DNA of 21,489 nucleotides from an uncultured Bacilli bacterium (GTDB taxonomy: Bacteria > Bacillota_I > Bacilli_A > RF39 > UBA660), in the NCBI GenBank assembly GCA_947598345.1, contig CANQFF010000012.1:1-21489 (forward strand), read 5' to 3'. The notes beneath the pieces are model-generated. The model saw only the letters and a program-made list of their open reading frames with translations, was not told where the DNA came from and searched no databases. Position numbers and translations under genes: made by a program. Below are positions 8,114 to 14,868 of this stretch, in pieces. Every line of letters starts with the position of its first letter. The stretch's first letter is position 1.

Positions 8114-8569
8114 GTGATAAAAATAATCTGTGTTGGAAAAATAAAAGAGAAATATTTAAATGATGCGATAGAAGAATATAAAAAAAGATTATCAAAATAT
8201 ACTAAGATTAGTATAATAGAAGTAAATGATTATGATAATTCTAATATAGATATAATAAAATTAAAAGAAAAAGAATTTATAGAAAAACATATAGATTCAA
8301 AAGATTTTGTAATTACGATGGATATAGAAGGTAATATGTTAAGTAGCATTGAATTAGCTAATAAAATAAATAATATATTCAATACTAATTCAAATATAAC
8401 ATTTATAATAGGGGGTTCTTATGGCCTACATCAAGACATTAAATCTAGAAGTAATTATAGCTTGTCATTATCTAGATTAACATTTCCACATCAATTATTT
8501 AGAGTTATTTTATTAGAACAAATATATAGATCATTTAAAATAATTAATAATGAAACTTATCATAAATAA
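8114..8569 (+). CDS. rlmH: 23S rRNA pseudouridine-1915 N3-methyltransferase RlmH
   Basis: The 151-residue SPOUT-family protein methylates pseudouridine 1915 in helix 69 of 23S rRNA, using S-adenosylmethionine. It has the family start IKIICVGKIKEKY, the SAM-loop GGSYGL (100-105; usually GGAxG), and the C-terminal EQIYRSFKIINNETYHK. It is slightly shorter than the usual 155-160 residues. The GTG start follows AAGGAGGAG at 8098-8106 with a good 7-base spacer. There is no room for a promoter between the upstream terminator and the start, so transcription must come from read-through or a promoter inside walJ. Confidence 0.96.
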   Translation: MIKIICVGKIKEKYLNDAIEEYKKRLSKYTKISIIEVNDYDNSNIDIIKLKEKEFIEKHIDSKDFVITMDIEGNMLSSIELANKINNIFNTNSNITFIIGGSYGLHQDIKSRSNYSLSLSRLTFPHQLFRVILLEQIYRSFKIINNETYHK

Positions 8570-8613
8570 ATCAATATAAAAAATAGAAATTATACTTGAT
8601 ATATATGATTTTT

Positions 8614-8619
8614 TATAAT
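8614..8619 (+). promoter_or_regulatory. -10 box upstream of tilS
   Basis: TATAAT lies 28 bases before the tilS ATG. TTGATA at 8596 is only 12 bases away, too close for a standard -35, so the promoter rests on the -10 box alone. The 72-base gap between rlmH and tilS holds nothing else that I recognise. Confidence 0.35.
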
Positions 8620-8641
8620 AAAATAATTAGCAGGTGGTTAA

Positions 8642-9958
8642 ATGAAAGAGGTATATAATTTTATATATAGTTTGGGTATTAAAGACTGCAATATAGTAGT
8701 AGCGGTAAGCGGTGGCCCTGATTCTATGCTTTTACTAAATATATTATTAGACTTAAGAAAAAAATTAAATTTAAATATAGTTGTGTCTCATGTACATCAC
8801 AATTTAAGGAAAGAAAGTGATGATGAAGCTATAAAATTAAAAAAATATTGTGAGGAAAACAATATTATATTTGAGATGAAAAAAATAGAAGAATATCCTA
8901 ACAATAAATTTAGTGAACAAGCAGCTAGAAAGATAAGATATGATTTTTTTGATGAAGTAATTAAAAAATATAACTCTGACATTTTATTTACAGCTCACCA
9001 CGGAGATGACCTAATAGAAACCATTCTTATGCGTTTGACACGAGGTTCAACTTTAAAAGGATATGCGGGATTTGAAAGATTATCAACGGATAGAGGTTAT
9101 AAAATCGCAAAACCACTAATATTTTTGACAAAAGATGAAATAAAACAATATTTAGATGAAAAAAAGGTATGGTATGCGACTGATTTGTCAAATGAAAGTG
9201 AAAAGTATACTAGAAATAGATTTAGAAAAAATATATTACCTGAATTAAAAAAAGAAAATAAAGATGTACACAATAAATTTATAGAATATAATGAAAAAAT
9301 TCTATTCGCACATCAATATATAAAAAAGCAATTAGATAAAGTATATACTGATATAGTAGTATCTGATCAAATTAATATAAAATTATTTAGCGAGTTAGAT
9401 GATATATTAAAAATATATTTATTAGAAGAGTATTTAAAAGAAATTTATAAAGATAATATTTTAAATATAAACTATACACATATAAACATAATTAAAGATG
9501 TCCTATCAAAAAAGAATAATTGTATAATAGATTTACCTTATAATAAAATAGGAATATTGGAATATAATATATTTAAAGTGGTAGATAAAATGAGTGGATA
9601 TAATTATAATTATACATTTTATGATAATATAGTTTTGCCAAACGGGAAAAAGATTTTAATAGATAATAATACCTTACTTACTTCTAATTATGTAATACAT
9701 TTAAATAGTAAAGAAATAAAATTACCATTTCATGTTAGAAATATGAAACAAGGAGATAAAATGACTATAAAAAATATGGAAGGCAGCAAAAAAGTAAGTG
9801 ATATATTTACTGATTTTAAGCTACCAAAGGAGTTAAGAGGCAACTATCCTATTGTTACAGATGACACGGATACAATTATTTGGATACCAGGTATAAAAAA
9901 ATCTAAATTTGATAGAAAAAAAACTAAAAAATATGATATAATATTAAAGTACGATTAA
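8642..9958 (+). CDS. tilS: tRNA(Ile)-lysidine synthase
   Basis: The 438-residue enzyme attaches lysine to C34 of tRNA-Ile(CAU), using ATP, so that it reads AUA codons, which are very common in this AT-rich window. The N-type PP-loop SGGPDS is at 23-28, followed by VSHVHHNLR and the SEQAARKIRYDFF, TAHHGDDLIETILMRL and RGSTLKGYAG signatures. The C-terminal domain includes VRNMKQGDKM and DIFTDFKLPKELRG. Length is normal. The start has AGGTGG six bases upstream. The stop is 12 bases before ftsH. The hpt gene often found between tilS and ftsH in Bacillota is missing here. Confidence 0.96.
   Translation: MKEVYNFIYSLGIKDCNIVVAVSGGPDSMLLLNILLDLRKKLNLNIVVSHVHHNLRKESDDEAIKLKKYCEENNIIFEMKKIEEYPNNKFSEQAARKIRYDFFDEVIKKYNSDILFTAHHGDDLIETILMRLTRGSTLKGYAGFERLSTDRGYKIAKPLIFLTKDEIKQYLDEKKVWYATDLSNESEKYTRNRFRKNILPELKKENKDVHNKFIEYNEKILFAHQYIKKQLDKVYTDIVVSDQINIKLFSELDDILKIYLLEEYLKEIYKDNILNINYTHINIIKDVLSKKNNCIIDLPYNKIGILEYNIFKVVDKMSGYNYNYTFYDNIVLPNGKKILIDNNTLLTSNYVIHLNSKEIKLPFHVRNMKQGDKMTIKNMEGSKKVSDIFTDFKLPKELRGNYPIVTDDTDTIIWIPGIKKSKFDRKKTKKYDIILKYD
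9934..9942 (+). promoter_or_regulatory. Possible extended -10 promoter for ftsH inside tilS
   Basis: TGATATAAT is an extended -10 box, 29 bases before the ftsH ATG and within the last codons of tilS (encoding YDII). No -35 is seen. In such an AT-rich sequence chance occurrence is plausible. Confidence 0.3.
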
Positions 9959-9970
9959 AGGAGGAAAAAC

Positions 9971-11962
9971 ATGAATAAAAAAATGGTTAAAAGAAGTTTA
10001 TTTTCATATGTATTTTTGTTTGTGATTATAATAGGTATTTTCTATTTTATAAATATACTTAATACAAAAGTTAATGATTTAACTTATAGTGAATTTCTAG
10101 ATGAATTAAAAAATAATGAGGTTACAGAATTAACAATAACTCCAAATAGTAGTCAAGGAGTGTATTCCCTTAAAGGAAAATTAAAAGGATATAATGAAAA
10201 TGAATCATTTTCAACATCAGCAACACTTAGTGAAGAAACAATAAAACAAATATATGAAATTAAGGGAGAAAATGAGATAGATATAAATGTATCTAAAGAT
10301 CCTGAGTCTAGTTGGTTTTTGTTATTTTTAATAAATATACTTCCTATAGTACTTATATTAGGTTTAGGTTATTATTTTATTTCTAGACAGATGAATAGTG
10401 CGAATAAATCAATGGATTTTGGTAGAAGTAGAGCAAGATTAACAAGTGATAAAGATAAAGTTAAATTCGATAAGGTAGCTGGTTTAACTGAAGAAAAACA
10501 AGAAGTTCAAGAACTTATAGATTTCTTAAAGGAACCAAAAAAATTTCAACAAATGGGAGCTAGAATACCAAAAGGTGTTTTGTTAGTAGGTCCTCCAGGA
10601 ACAGGAAAAACATTACTTGCAAAGGCAGTAGCAGGTGAAGCTAATGTACCATTTTACTTTATAAGTGGTTCTGACTTTGTAGAGTTATTTGTCGGAGTTG
10701 GAGCTAGCCGTGTAAGAGATATGTTTAGGCAAGCAAAACAAACCGCACCTTGTTTGATATTTATAGATGAAATTGATGCTGTTGGACGACAAAGAGGAAC
10801 AGGTCTTGGTGGTGGACACGATGAAAGAGAACAAACATTAAACCAATTATTAACTGAGATGGATGGTTTTGGTGCCAATGAAGGAATAATTGTAATAGCT
10901 GCAACAAATAGACCAGATGTTTTGGATCCAGCGCTTCTTCGTCCAGGAAGATTCGATAGACAAATCACAGTTAATTTACCAGATATAAAAGGAAGAGAAG
11001 AAATACTTAAAGTACACGCAAAAGGTAAAACATTTGCTAAAGGTGTTAAGTTAGAGAATATAGCAAAAAGAACAGTTGGATTTAGTGGAGCAGATTTAGA
11101 GAATTTATTAAACGAAGCCGCATTACTTACTGTTAGAAGAAAGAAAAAAGCAATAACAATGGCAGAAATCGATGAAGCACACGATAGAGTGCTTATGGGA
11201 CCTGCTAAAGTTACAAAAAAATATACTGAGAAAGAAAAAAGATTAGTTGCTTATCACGAAGCTGGTCATGCTGTAGTAGGAATTAAGCTAGAAGGCGCTA
11301 ATGAGGTACAAAAAATAACTATTATACCTCGTGGTCAAGCAGGTGGATATAACCTTATGTTACCAAAAGAAGAGACATTCTTATCTACAAAAAAAGAATT
11401 ATTAGAAACTATAAGTGGTCTACTTGGTGGTAGAGTTGCAGAAGAACTAATATTTAAAGAAGTAACAACAGGTGCTCATAATGATTTTGAAAAAGCAACT
11501 AAAATAGCTCGTTCTATGGTTACAGAGTATGGTATGAGTGATTTAGGACCTATTCAGTTTGAACACCAAGAATCAAGTGTATTTTTAGGTAGAGATTACA
11601 ATAAAAGCCGTAATTTCTCAAGTCAAGTAGCATTTGAAATAGATCAAGAACAAAGAAAAATAATAAACGAATGTTATGAGAAAACTAAAAAAATATTAAA
11701 AGAAAACAGAGATTTACTAGATTTAATCGCTAATACATTACTAGAATATGAAACAATTACAAAAGAACAAATAGATTATCTAGTAAAAAATGGATGTATG
11801 CCAGATGAAGATGGTGAAATCGATTTAAGTGATTACAAAGAGGCATCACTAAGTGATTTAACTGAAGAAGAACTAAGAGATTTAGCAAAAGAAAAAGGGA
11901 TAAAAAATTTATCAAAGATGAATAAAGATGAATTATTAAAGGCTTTAGAAGATAATGAATAA
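9971..11962 (+). CDS. ftsH: ATP-dependent zinc metalloprotease FtsH with a Rho-N/SAP-like C-terminal tail
   Basis: The 663-residue membrane protease degrades misfolded membrane proteins and selected soluble ones as a hexamer. Two transmembrane segments (about 11-30 and 115-137) flank an extracytoplasmic domain. The AAA+ module has Walker A GPPGTGKT (207-214), Walker B CLIFIDEIDA (261-270) and the second region of homology around ATNRPDVLDPALLRPGRFD. The M41 zinc motif HEAGH is at 429-433, with the third ligand in GAHNDFEKAT (D505). After the usual end, residues about 627-660 read LSDLTEEELRDLAKEKG, then IKNLSKMNKDELLKAL, which resembles the Rho N-terminal/SAP helix-extended-loop-helix fold, an unusual addition. 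The start has AAAGGAGG upstream, overlapping the tilS stop region. A terminator hairpin overlaps the stop. Confidence 0.97.
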   Translation: MNKKMVKRSLFSYVFLFVIIIGIFYFINILNTKVNDLTYSEFLDELKNNEVTELTITPNSSQGVYSLKGKLKGYNENESFSTSATLSEETIKQIYEIKGENEIDINVSKDPESSWFLLFLINILPIVLILGLGYYFISRQMNSANKSMDFGRSRARLTSDKDKVKFDKVAGLTEEKQEVQELIDFLKEPKKFQQMGARIPKGVLLVGPPGTGKTLLAKAVAGEANVPFYFISGSDFVELFVGVGASRVRDMFRQAKQTAPCLIFIDEIDAVGRQRGTGLGGGHDEREQTLNQLLTEMDGFGANEGIIVIAATNRPDVLDPALLRPGRFDRQITVNLPDIKGREEILKVHAKGKTFAKGVKLENIAKRTVGFSGADLENLLNEAALLTVRRKKKAITMAEIDEAHDRVLMGPAKVTKKYTEKEKRLVAYHEAGHAVVGIKLEGANEVQKITIIPRGQAGGYNLMLPKEETFLSTKKELLETISGLLGGRVAEELIFKEVTTGAHNDFEKATKIARSMVTEYGMSDLGPIQFEHQESSVFLGRDYNKSRNFSSQVAFEIDQEQRKIINECYEKTKKILKENRDLLDLIANTLLEYETITKEQIDYLVKNGCMPDEDGEIDLSDYKEASLSDLTEEELRDLAKEKGIKNLSKMNKDELLKALEDNE

Positions 11963-11974
11963 TTATCTTCTTTT
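11948..11974 (+). terminator. Terminator overlapping the ftsH stop codon
   Basis: GAAGATAAT (11948-11956) and ATTATCTTC (11962-11970) are exact inverse complements around a 5-base loop, followed by TTTT. The left arm encodes the last ftsH residues, and the stop TAA (11960-11962) lies in the loop and the first paired base. Confidence 0.8.
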
Positions 11975-11975
11975 A

Positions 11976-12004
11976 TTGTAAATTTAGTTAAAATATGATA
12001 AAAT
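11976..12004 (+). promoter_or_regulatory. Promoter of the unrecognised gene at 12031
   Basis: TTGTAA (11976-11981) and TAAAAT (11999-12004) are 17 bases apart, directly behind the ftsH terminator. The predicted start near 12011 leaves about 20 bases of leader carrying an AGAGGTG ribosome site. Confidence 0.6.
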
Positions 12005-12030
12005 ACTTCTAGAGTAAAGAGGTGTTGAAT

Positions 12031-13575
12031 GTGAGACAAGCAGATTTTTTAAAAGTTAGAAATAGTTCATATAACCTTTTTGATGATTATGTAAATAATG
12101 TTGATTTAGATTCAGATATAAAAATATTTTATGATTTTATGGATGATGATAAATTAAAAAAAGATTTTGAAAATAAATCTAAATTAAATAAATTAAGAAA
12201 TAAAAATTATAAAAGATATACAGATATAAACATTACAAAATTTGAAAATATATCATATGATTTTAATGATATTATAAAAGATACTTTAAATTTGTATAGA
12301 CAAGTAGATTATAAAAATTTATTATCTCAATCTGATAGTGAAGCAAAAGATACAAAACAACTGTTAGATTGCATTTATAAAAATTTTTCTATAGTAGAGA
12401 ATATAGCTAAAAAAGCGTTAAAAAAATTAAATGATGAAAATGATAGAAAACAATCAATGTTTAGTATTCCTTATTTTAAGGGTTTAAATATTAGTGATAA
12501 AATAAAAGAAGAATTGATAGATAAGTATAATGATCTTGTATTATTTAATTCTGTACTTTCTGATAATATTTATGATGATTTGGAAAGACAAGTTGAAAGA
12601 AGAAAATATATAGATGAAATTTTAAGAATTTTAAATTTAGAAGAAGAAAATAAGATAAGTGAAACAAAATTTGAAAAATTAAAAGTACTAAATAAAAAAA
12701 TTAATGGAAAAATTCATAAATTTCAAAGCAATATTCAATATTTAACTGATTTAGTTTTGAATGATAGTAAATATATAGATGAATTTAATAAATTTAGAGA
12801 CTTTTTTAATAAACTGATAGCCTATGATGACACAAGTTATAATGAAGCTAAACAGGTATATGAAACTTTATGTGATGATGATAAAATAAAAAATGTTATA
12901 TCAAATTTTGAGGATAAATTTATACAAGAAATAGAAGATACAAAAAAAGAAGAACAAAAAAAATATATAGAAAAAGAAATTCAAATATTTAATGATTGTT
13001 TAAATAGTATTAATACTTATTATATGAACATATTAGATGAATCAGATAAGTTAATAATAAATAATATTTTAGAAAAAATAAAAGATAATGATGTTAATTT
13101 ATATAACATAGAGTTACAGTTAGATGAAATTTTGAAAAAAATATGGTCTTTTGTTATAACAGATATTTATGATTTTAATCCTGATAAAGATTATAAATTT
13201 ATATGTTCAAATAACCAATTTATAGATGAAAAATATCAAACAATATTGATTACAAAAAATGAAATAAAAAAGGTTAAAGAATATGGTGATTATCAAATCG
13301 GATTTATTTGTGGTTATAGTGATAATATAATGTATATAACTGGTGAAAATGATATTATGGATGTTGATTTTAATAATGTTTCTAGATTGAAAACACCAAT
13401 ACAATTGGAATCAGAATTTATTGACTTTAATAACTGTAATAAAATCGCATTAGATGGTTATAAAACTAAAGTAGAAGCTGTATATTACATACCAAATGAT
13501 GATATAAATACTCGCTTTAAAGCCATTGAACTTGCAAATGCATATGATTTACCTTTAATAGAATTAGATAAATAG
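12031..13575 (+). CDS. Unrecognised 514-residue, charged, helical cytoplasmic protein
   Basis: I do not recognise this family. The protein has no signal peptide or membrane segment. Residues 1 to about 375 are rich in Lys, Asp, Glu, Asn and Ile, and look largely helical with coiled-coil-like runs (for example around 300-320, IEDTKKEEQKKYIEKEIQIF). Residues about 375-514 look like a separate alpha/beta domain with alternating hydrophobic strands (YKFICSNNQF, GDYQIGFICGYS, NIMYITGE, VEAVYYIPNDD) and end in RFKAIELANAYDLPLIELDK. The gene has its own promoter and a terminator on both sides, so it is a single-gene unit. GTG at 12031 is preferred over GTG 12022 and TTG 12025 because AGAGGTG (12018-12024) sits six bases before it. 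Base composition matches the neighbours, with no sign of recent transfer. Confidence 0.8.
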   Translation: MRQADFLKVRNSSYNLFDDYVNNVDLDSDIKIFYDFMDDDKLKKDFENKSKLNKLRNKNYKRYTDINITKFENISYDFNDIIKDTLNLYRQVDYKNLLSQSDSEAKDTKQLLDCIYKNFSIVENIAKKALKKLNDENDRKQSMFSIPYFKGLNISDKIKEELIDKYNDLVLFNSVLSDNIYDDLERQVERRKYIDEILRILNLEEENKISETKFEKLKVLNKKINGKIHKFQSNIQYLTDLVLNDSKYIDEFNKFRDFFNKLIAYDDTSYNEAKQVYETLCDDDKIKNVISNFEDKFIQEIEDTKKEEQKKYIEKEIQIFNDCLNSINTYYMNILDESDKLIINNILEKIKDNDVNLYNIELQLDEILKKIWSFVITDIYDFNPDKDYKFICSNNQFIDEKYQTILITKNEIKKVKEYGDYQIGFICGYSDNIMYITGENDIMDVDFNNVSRLKTPIQLESEFIDFNNCNKIALDGYKTKVEAVYYIPNDDINTRFKAIELANAYDLPLIELDK

Positions 13576-13593
13576 ATTATAAAAAAGTATCCT

Positions 13594-13624
13594 AATAAGC
13601 ATCTTTATGATGTTTATTTTATTG
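13594..13624 (+). terminator. Terminator after the unrecognised gene
   Basis: AATAAGCATC (13594-13603) and GATGTTTATT (13609-13618) pair over 10 bp with one G-U around a TTTAT loop. The run TTATTTTATT forms the end of the stem and the tail. Confidence 0.7.
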
Positions 13625-13636
13625 TATATAAAAATA

Positions 13637-13645
13637 TGTTATAAT
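13637..13645 (+). promoter_or_regulatory. Extended -10 promoter of the HD hydrolase gene
   Basis: TGTTATAAT is a perfect extended -10 box. No good -35 is seen, which extended -10 promoters tolerate. The predicted start near 13652 lies in or next to the GGTGA ribosome site, so the leader is about ten bases. Confidence 0.5.
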
Positions 13646-13662
13646 TTATATGGTGATTGTTT

Positions 13663-14784
13663 GTGAATACAGAAGTAATAAAAAATATGGAAAGGAAGAA
13701 TAGAGATTTATCAAGATATGCCTGTAAAGATTTAGATGCCATAAGATTTAAGCCAATTAATAAGGATATTAGAACAGATTTTTATAGGGATATAGATAGG
13801 ATTATTTATTCACTATCATATGTTAGATATATCGATAAAACACAAGTATATAGTAATAATGATAATGACATGATTAGTAAAAGGATGACTCATGTACAAA
13901 TGGTTAGTAAAATAGCTAGAACTATAGGTAGAGCATTAAATTTAAATGAAGATCTAATAGAAGCTGCCGCACTTGGACATGATTTAGGGCATGTGCCTTT
14001 TGGACATGTTGGTGAGAAAATTTTAAATGATATAAGTTTTAAGTATGGTGAAGGGTATTTCTCTCACAATGTACAAAGTGTTAGGGTTTTAATGAACTTG
14101 GAAAATAATGGTAATGGCTGTGATATTACATTACAAGTTTTAGATGCAATATTTTGTCATAATGGTGAATCCATAGAAAATGTATATGAACCAGTAAGTA
14201 AGACAAAAGAAGAATTTATTAAAGAATATAATGAAAGCTATATTAATAAAGATATATTAAAAACAGTAAAACCTATGACTCTTGAGGGTTGTATAGTAAG
14301 AATAAGTGATATTGTAGCGTATATAGGTAAAGATATAGAAGATTCTATAAGGCTGGGTAAAATAAATATAGAAGATGTGCCAGATGATATTACAAGTATT
14401 TTAGGTAAAACAAATTCACAAATAGTAAATACAATAATATTAGATATAATAAATAATAGTATTAATAAGAATTATATAAGGCTTTCAGATACTGTTTTTA
14501 AAAGTTTAAAAAAATTAATAGATTTTAATTATAAAAATATATATTTGAAAGCTAATACAAAAGAACAAATAGATGAATATACGAAAATGTTTAATAAATT
14601 ATTTGATCTTTATTTTGAACATGTTACAAATAATATTACATCTGAAGATATTTTTGTTGTTTTTCTAAATAATATGGAGGAAAAATATTTAAAAAATACA
14701 ACACCAGCAAGAAAAGTAATAGATTATATATCAGGAATGACCGATGATTTTTTTCAAAAACAATATAGAAAATATTTTGGTTAA
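13663..14784 (+). CDS. dGTPase-like HD-domain triphosphohydrolase
   Basis: The 373-residue protein belongs to the Dgt/dNTPase branch of the HD superfamily, which removes triphosphate from deoxynucleotides such as dGTP. Metal ligands fit: H77 in KRMTHVQM, H106-D107 in AALGHDLGHVPFGHVGE, and D216 in RISDIVAYIGKDIEDSI. The N-terminus LSRYACKDLDAIRFK resembles the clostridial 'Dgt-related' subgroup rather than E. coli Dgt, which is longer (about 505). GTG at 13663 is preferred over TTG 13657, because GGTGA (13652-13656) is six bases upstream. It is probably housekeeping nucleotide-pool control; a phage-defence role, known for some dGTPases, is not suggested by the neighbours. The exact nucleotide substrate is unknown. 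Confidence 0.88.
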   Translation: MNTEVIKNMERKNRDLSRYACKDLDAIRFKPINKDIRTDFYRDIDRIIYSLSYVRYIDKTQVYSNNDNDMISKRMTHVQMVSKIARTIGRALNLNEDLIEAAALGHDLGHVPFGHVGEKILNDISFKYGEGYFSHNVQSVRVLMNLENNGNGCDITLQVLDAIFCHNGESIENVYEPVSKTKEEFIKEYNESYINKDILKTVKPMTLEGCIVRISDIVAYIGKDIEDSIRLGKINIEDVPDDITSILGKTNSQIVNTIILDIINNSINKNYIRLSDTVFKSLKKLIDFNYKNIYLKANTKEQIDEYTKMFNKLFDLYFEHVTNNITSEDIFVVFLNNMEEKYLKNTTPARKVIDYISGMTDDFFQKQYRKYFG

Positions 14785-14844
14785 CGTAAATATTTTTAAA
14801 AAATATATAATATTTTAATCAAAACTAATTTTTAAAAATTAATG

Positions 14845-14853
14845 TGGTATAAT
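14845..14853 (+). promoter_or_regulatory. Extended -10 promoter almost on the LCP start codon
   Basis: TGGTATAAT is an extended -10 box. The expected transcript start is near 14860, where in-frame GTG 14860, ATG 14863 and ATG 14869 lie. A perfect 16-bp palindrome, TAATTTTTAAAAATTA (14826-14841), ends three bases before it and may be an operator, though A/T palindromes arise easily here. Confidence 0.5.
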
Positions 14854-14868
14854 AATATTGTGATGTAT

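Noticed and set aside
8596..8619. TTGATA/TATAAT as a full promoter for tilS
   Set aside because: The spacing is 12 bases, too short for sigma-A; only the -10 box is kept, at low confidence.
10654..10968. 104-codon open frame on the minus strand
   Set aside because: It lies wholly within the most conserved part of ftsH (Walker B and second region of homology) and has no recognisable product.
13663..14784. The HD hydrolase as a phage-defence dGTPase
   Set aside because: Its neighbours are housekeeping genes and no toxin, nuclease or defence partner is near.
14842..14868. ATG 14842 as the LCP start
   Set aside because: It lies before the extended -10 box, so it would not be in the main transcript, and the extra residues are not LCP-like.
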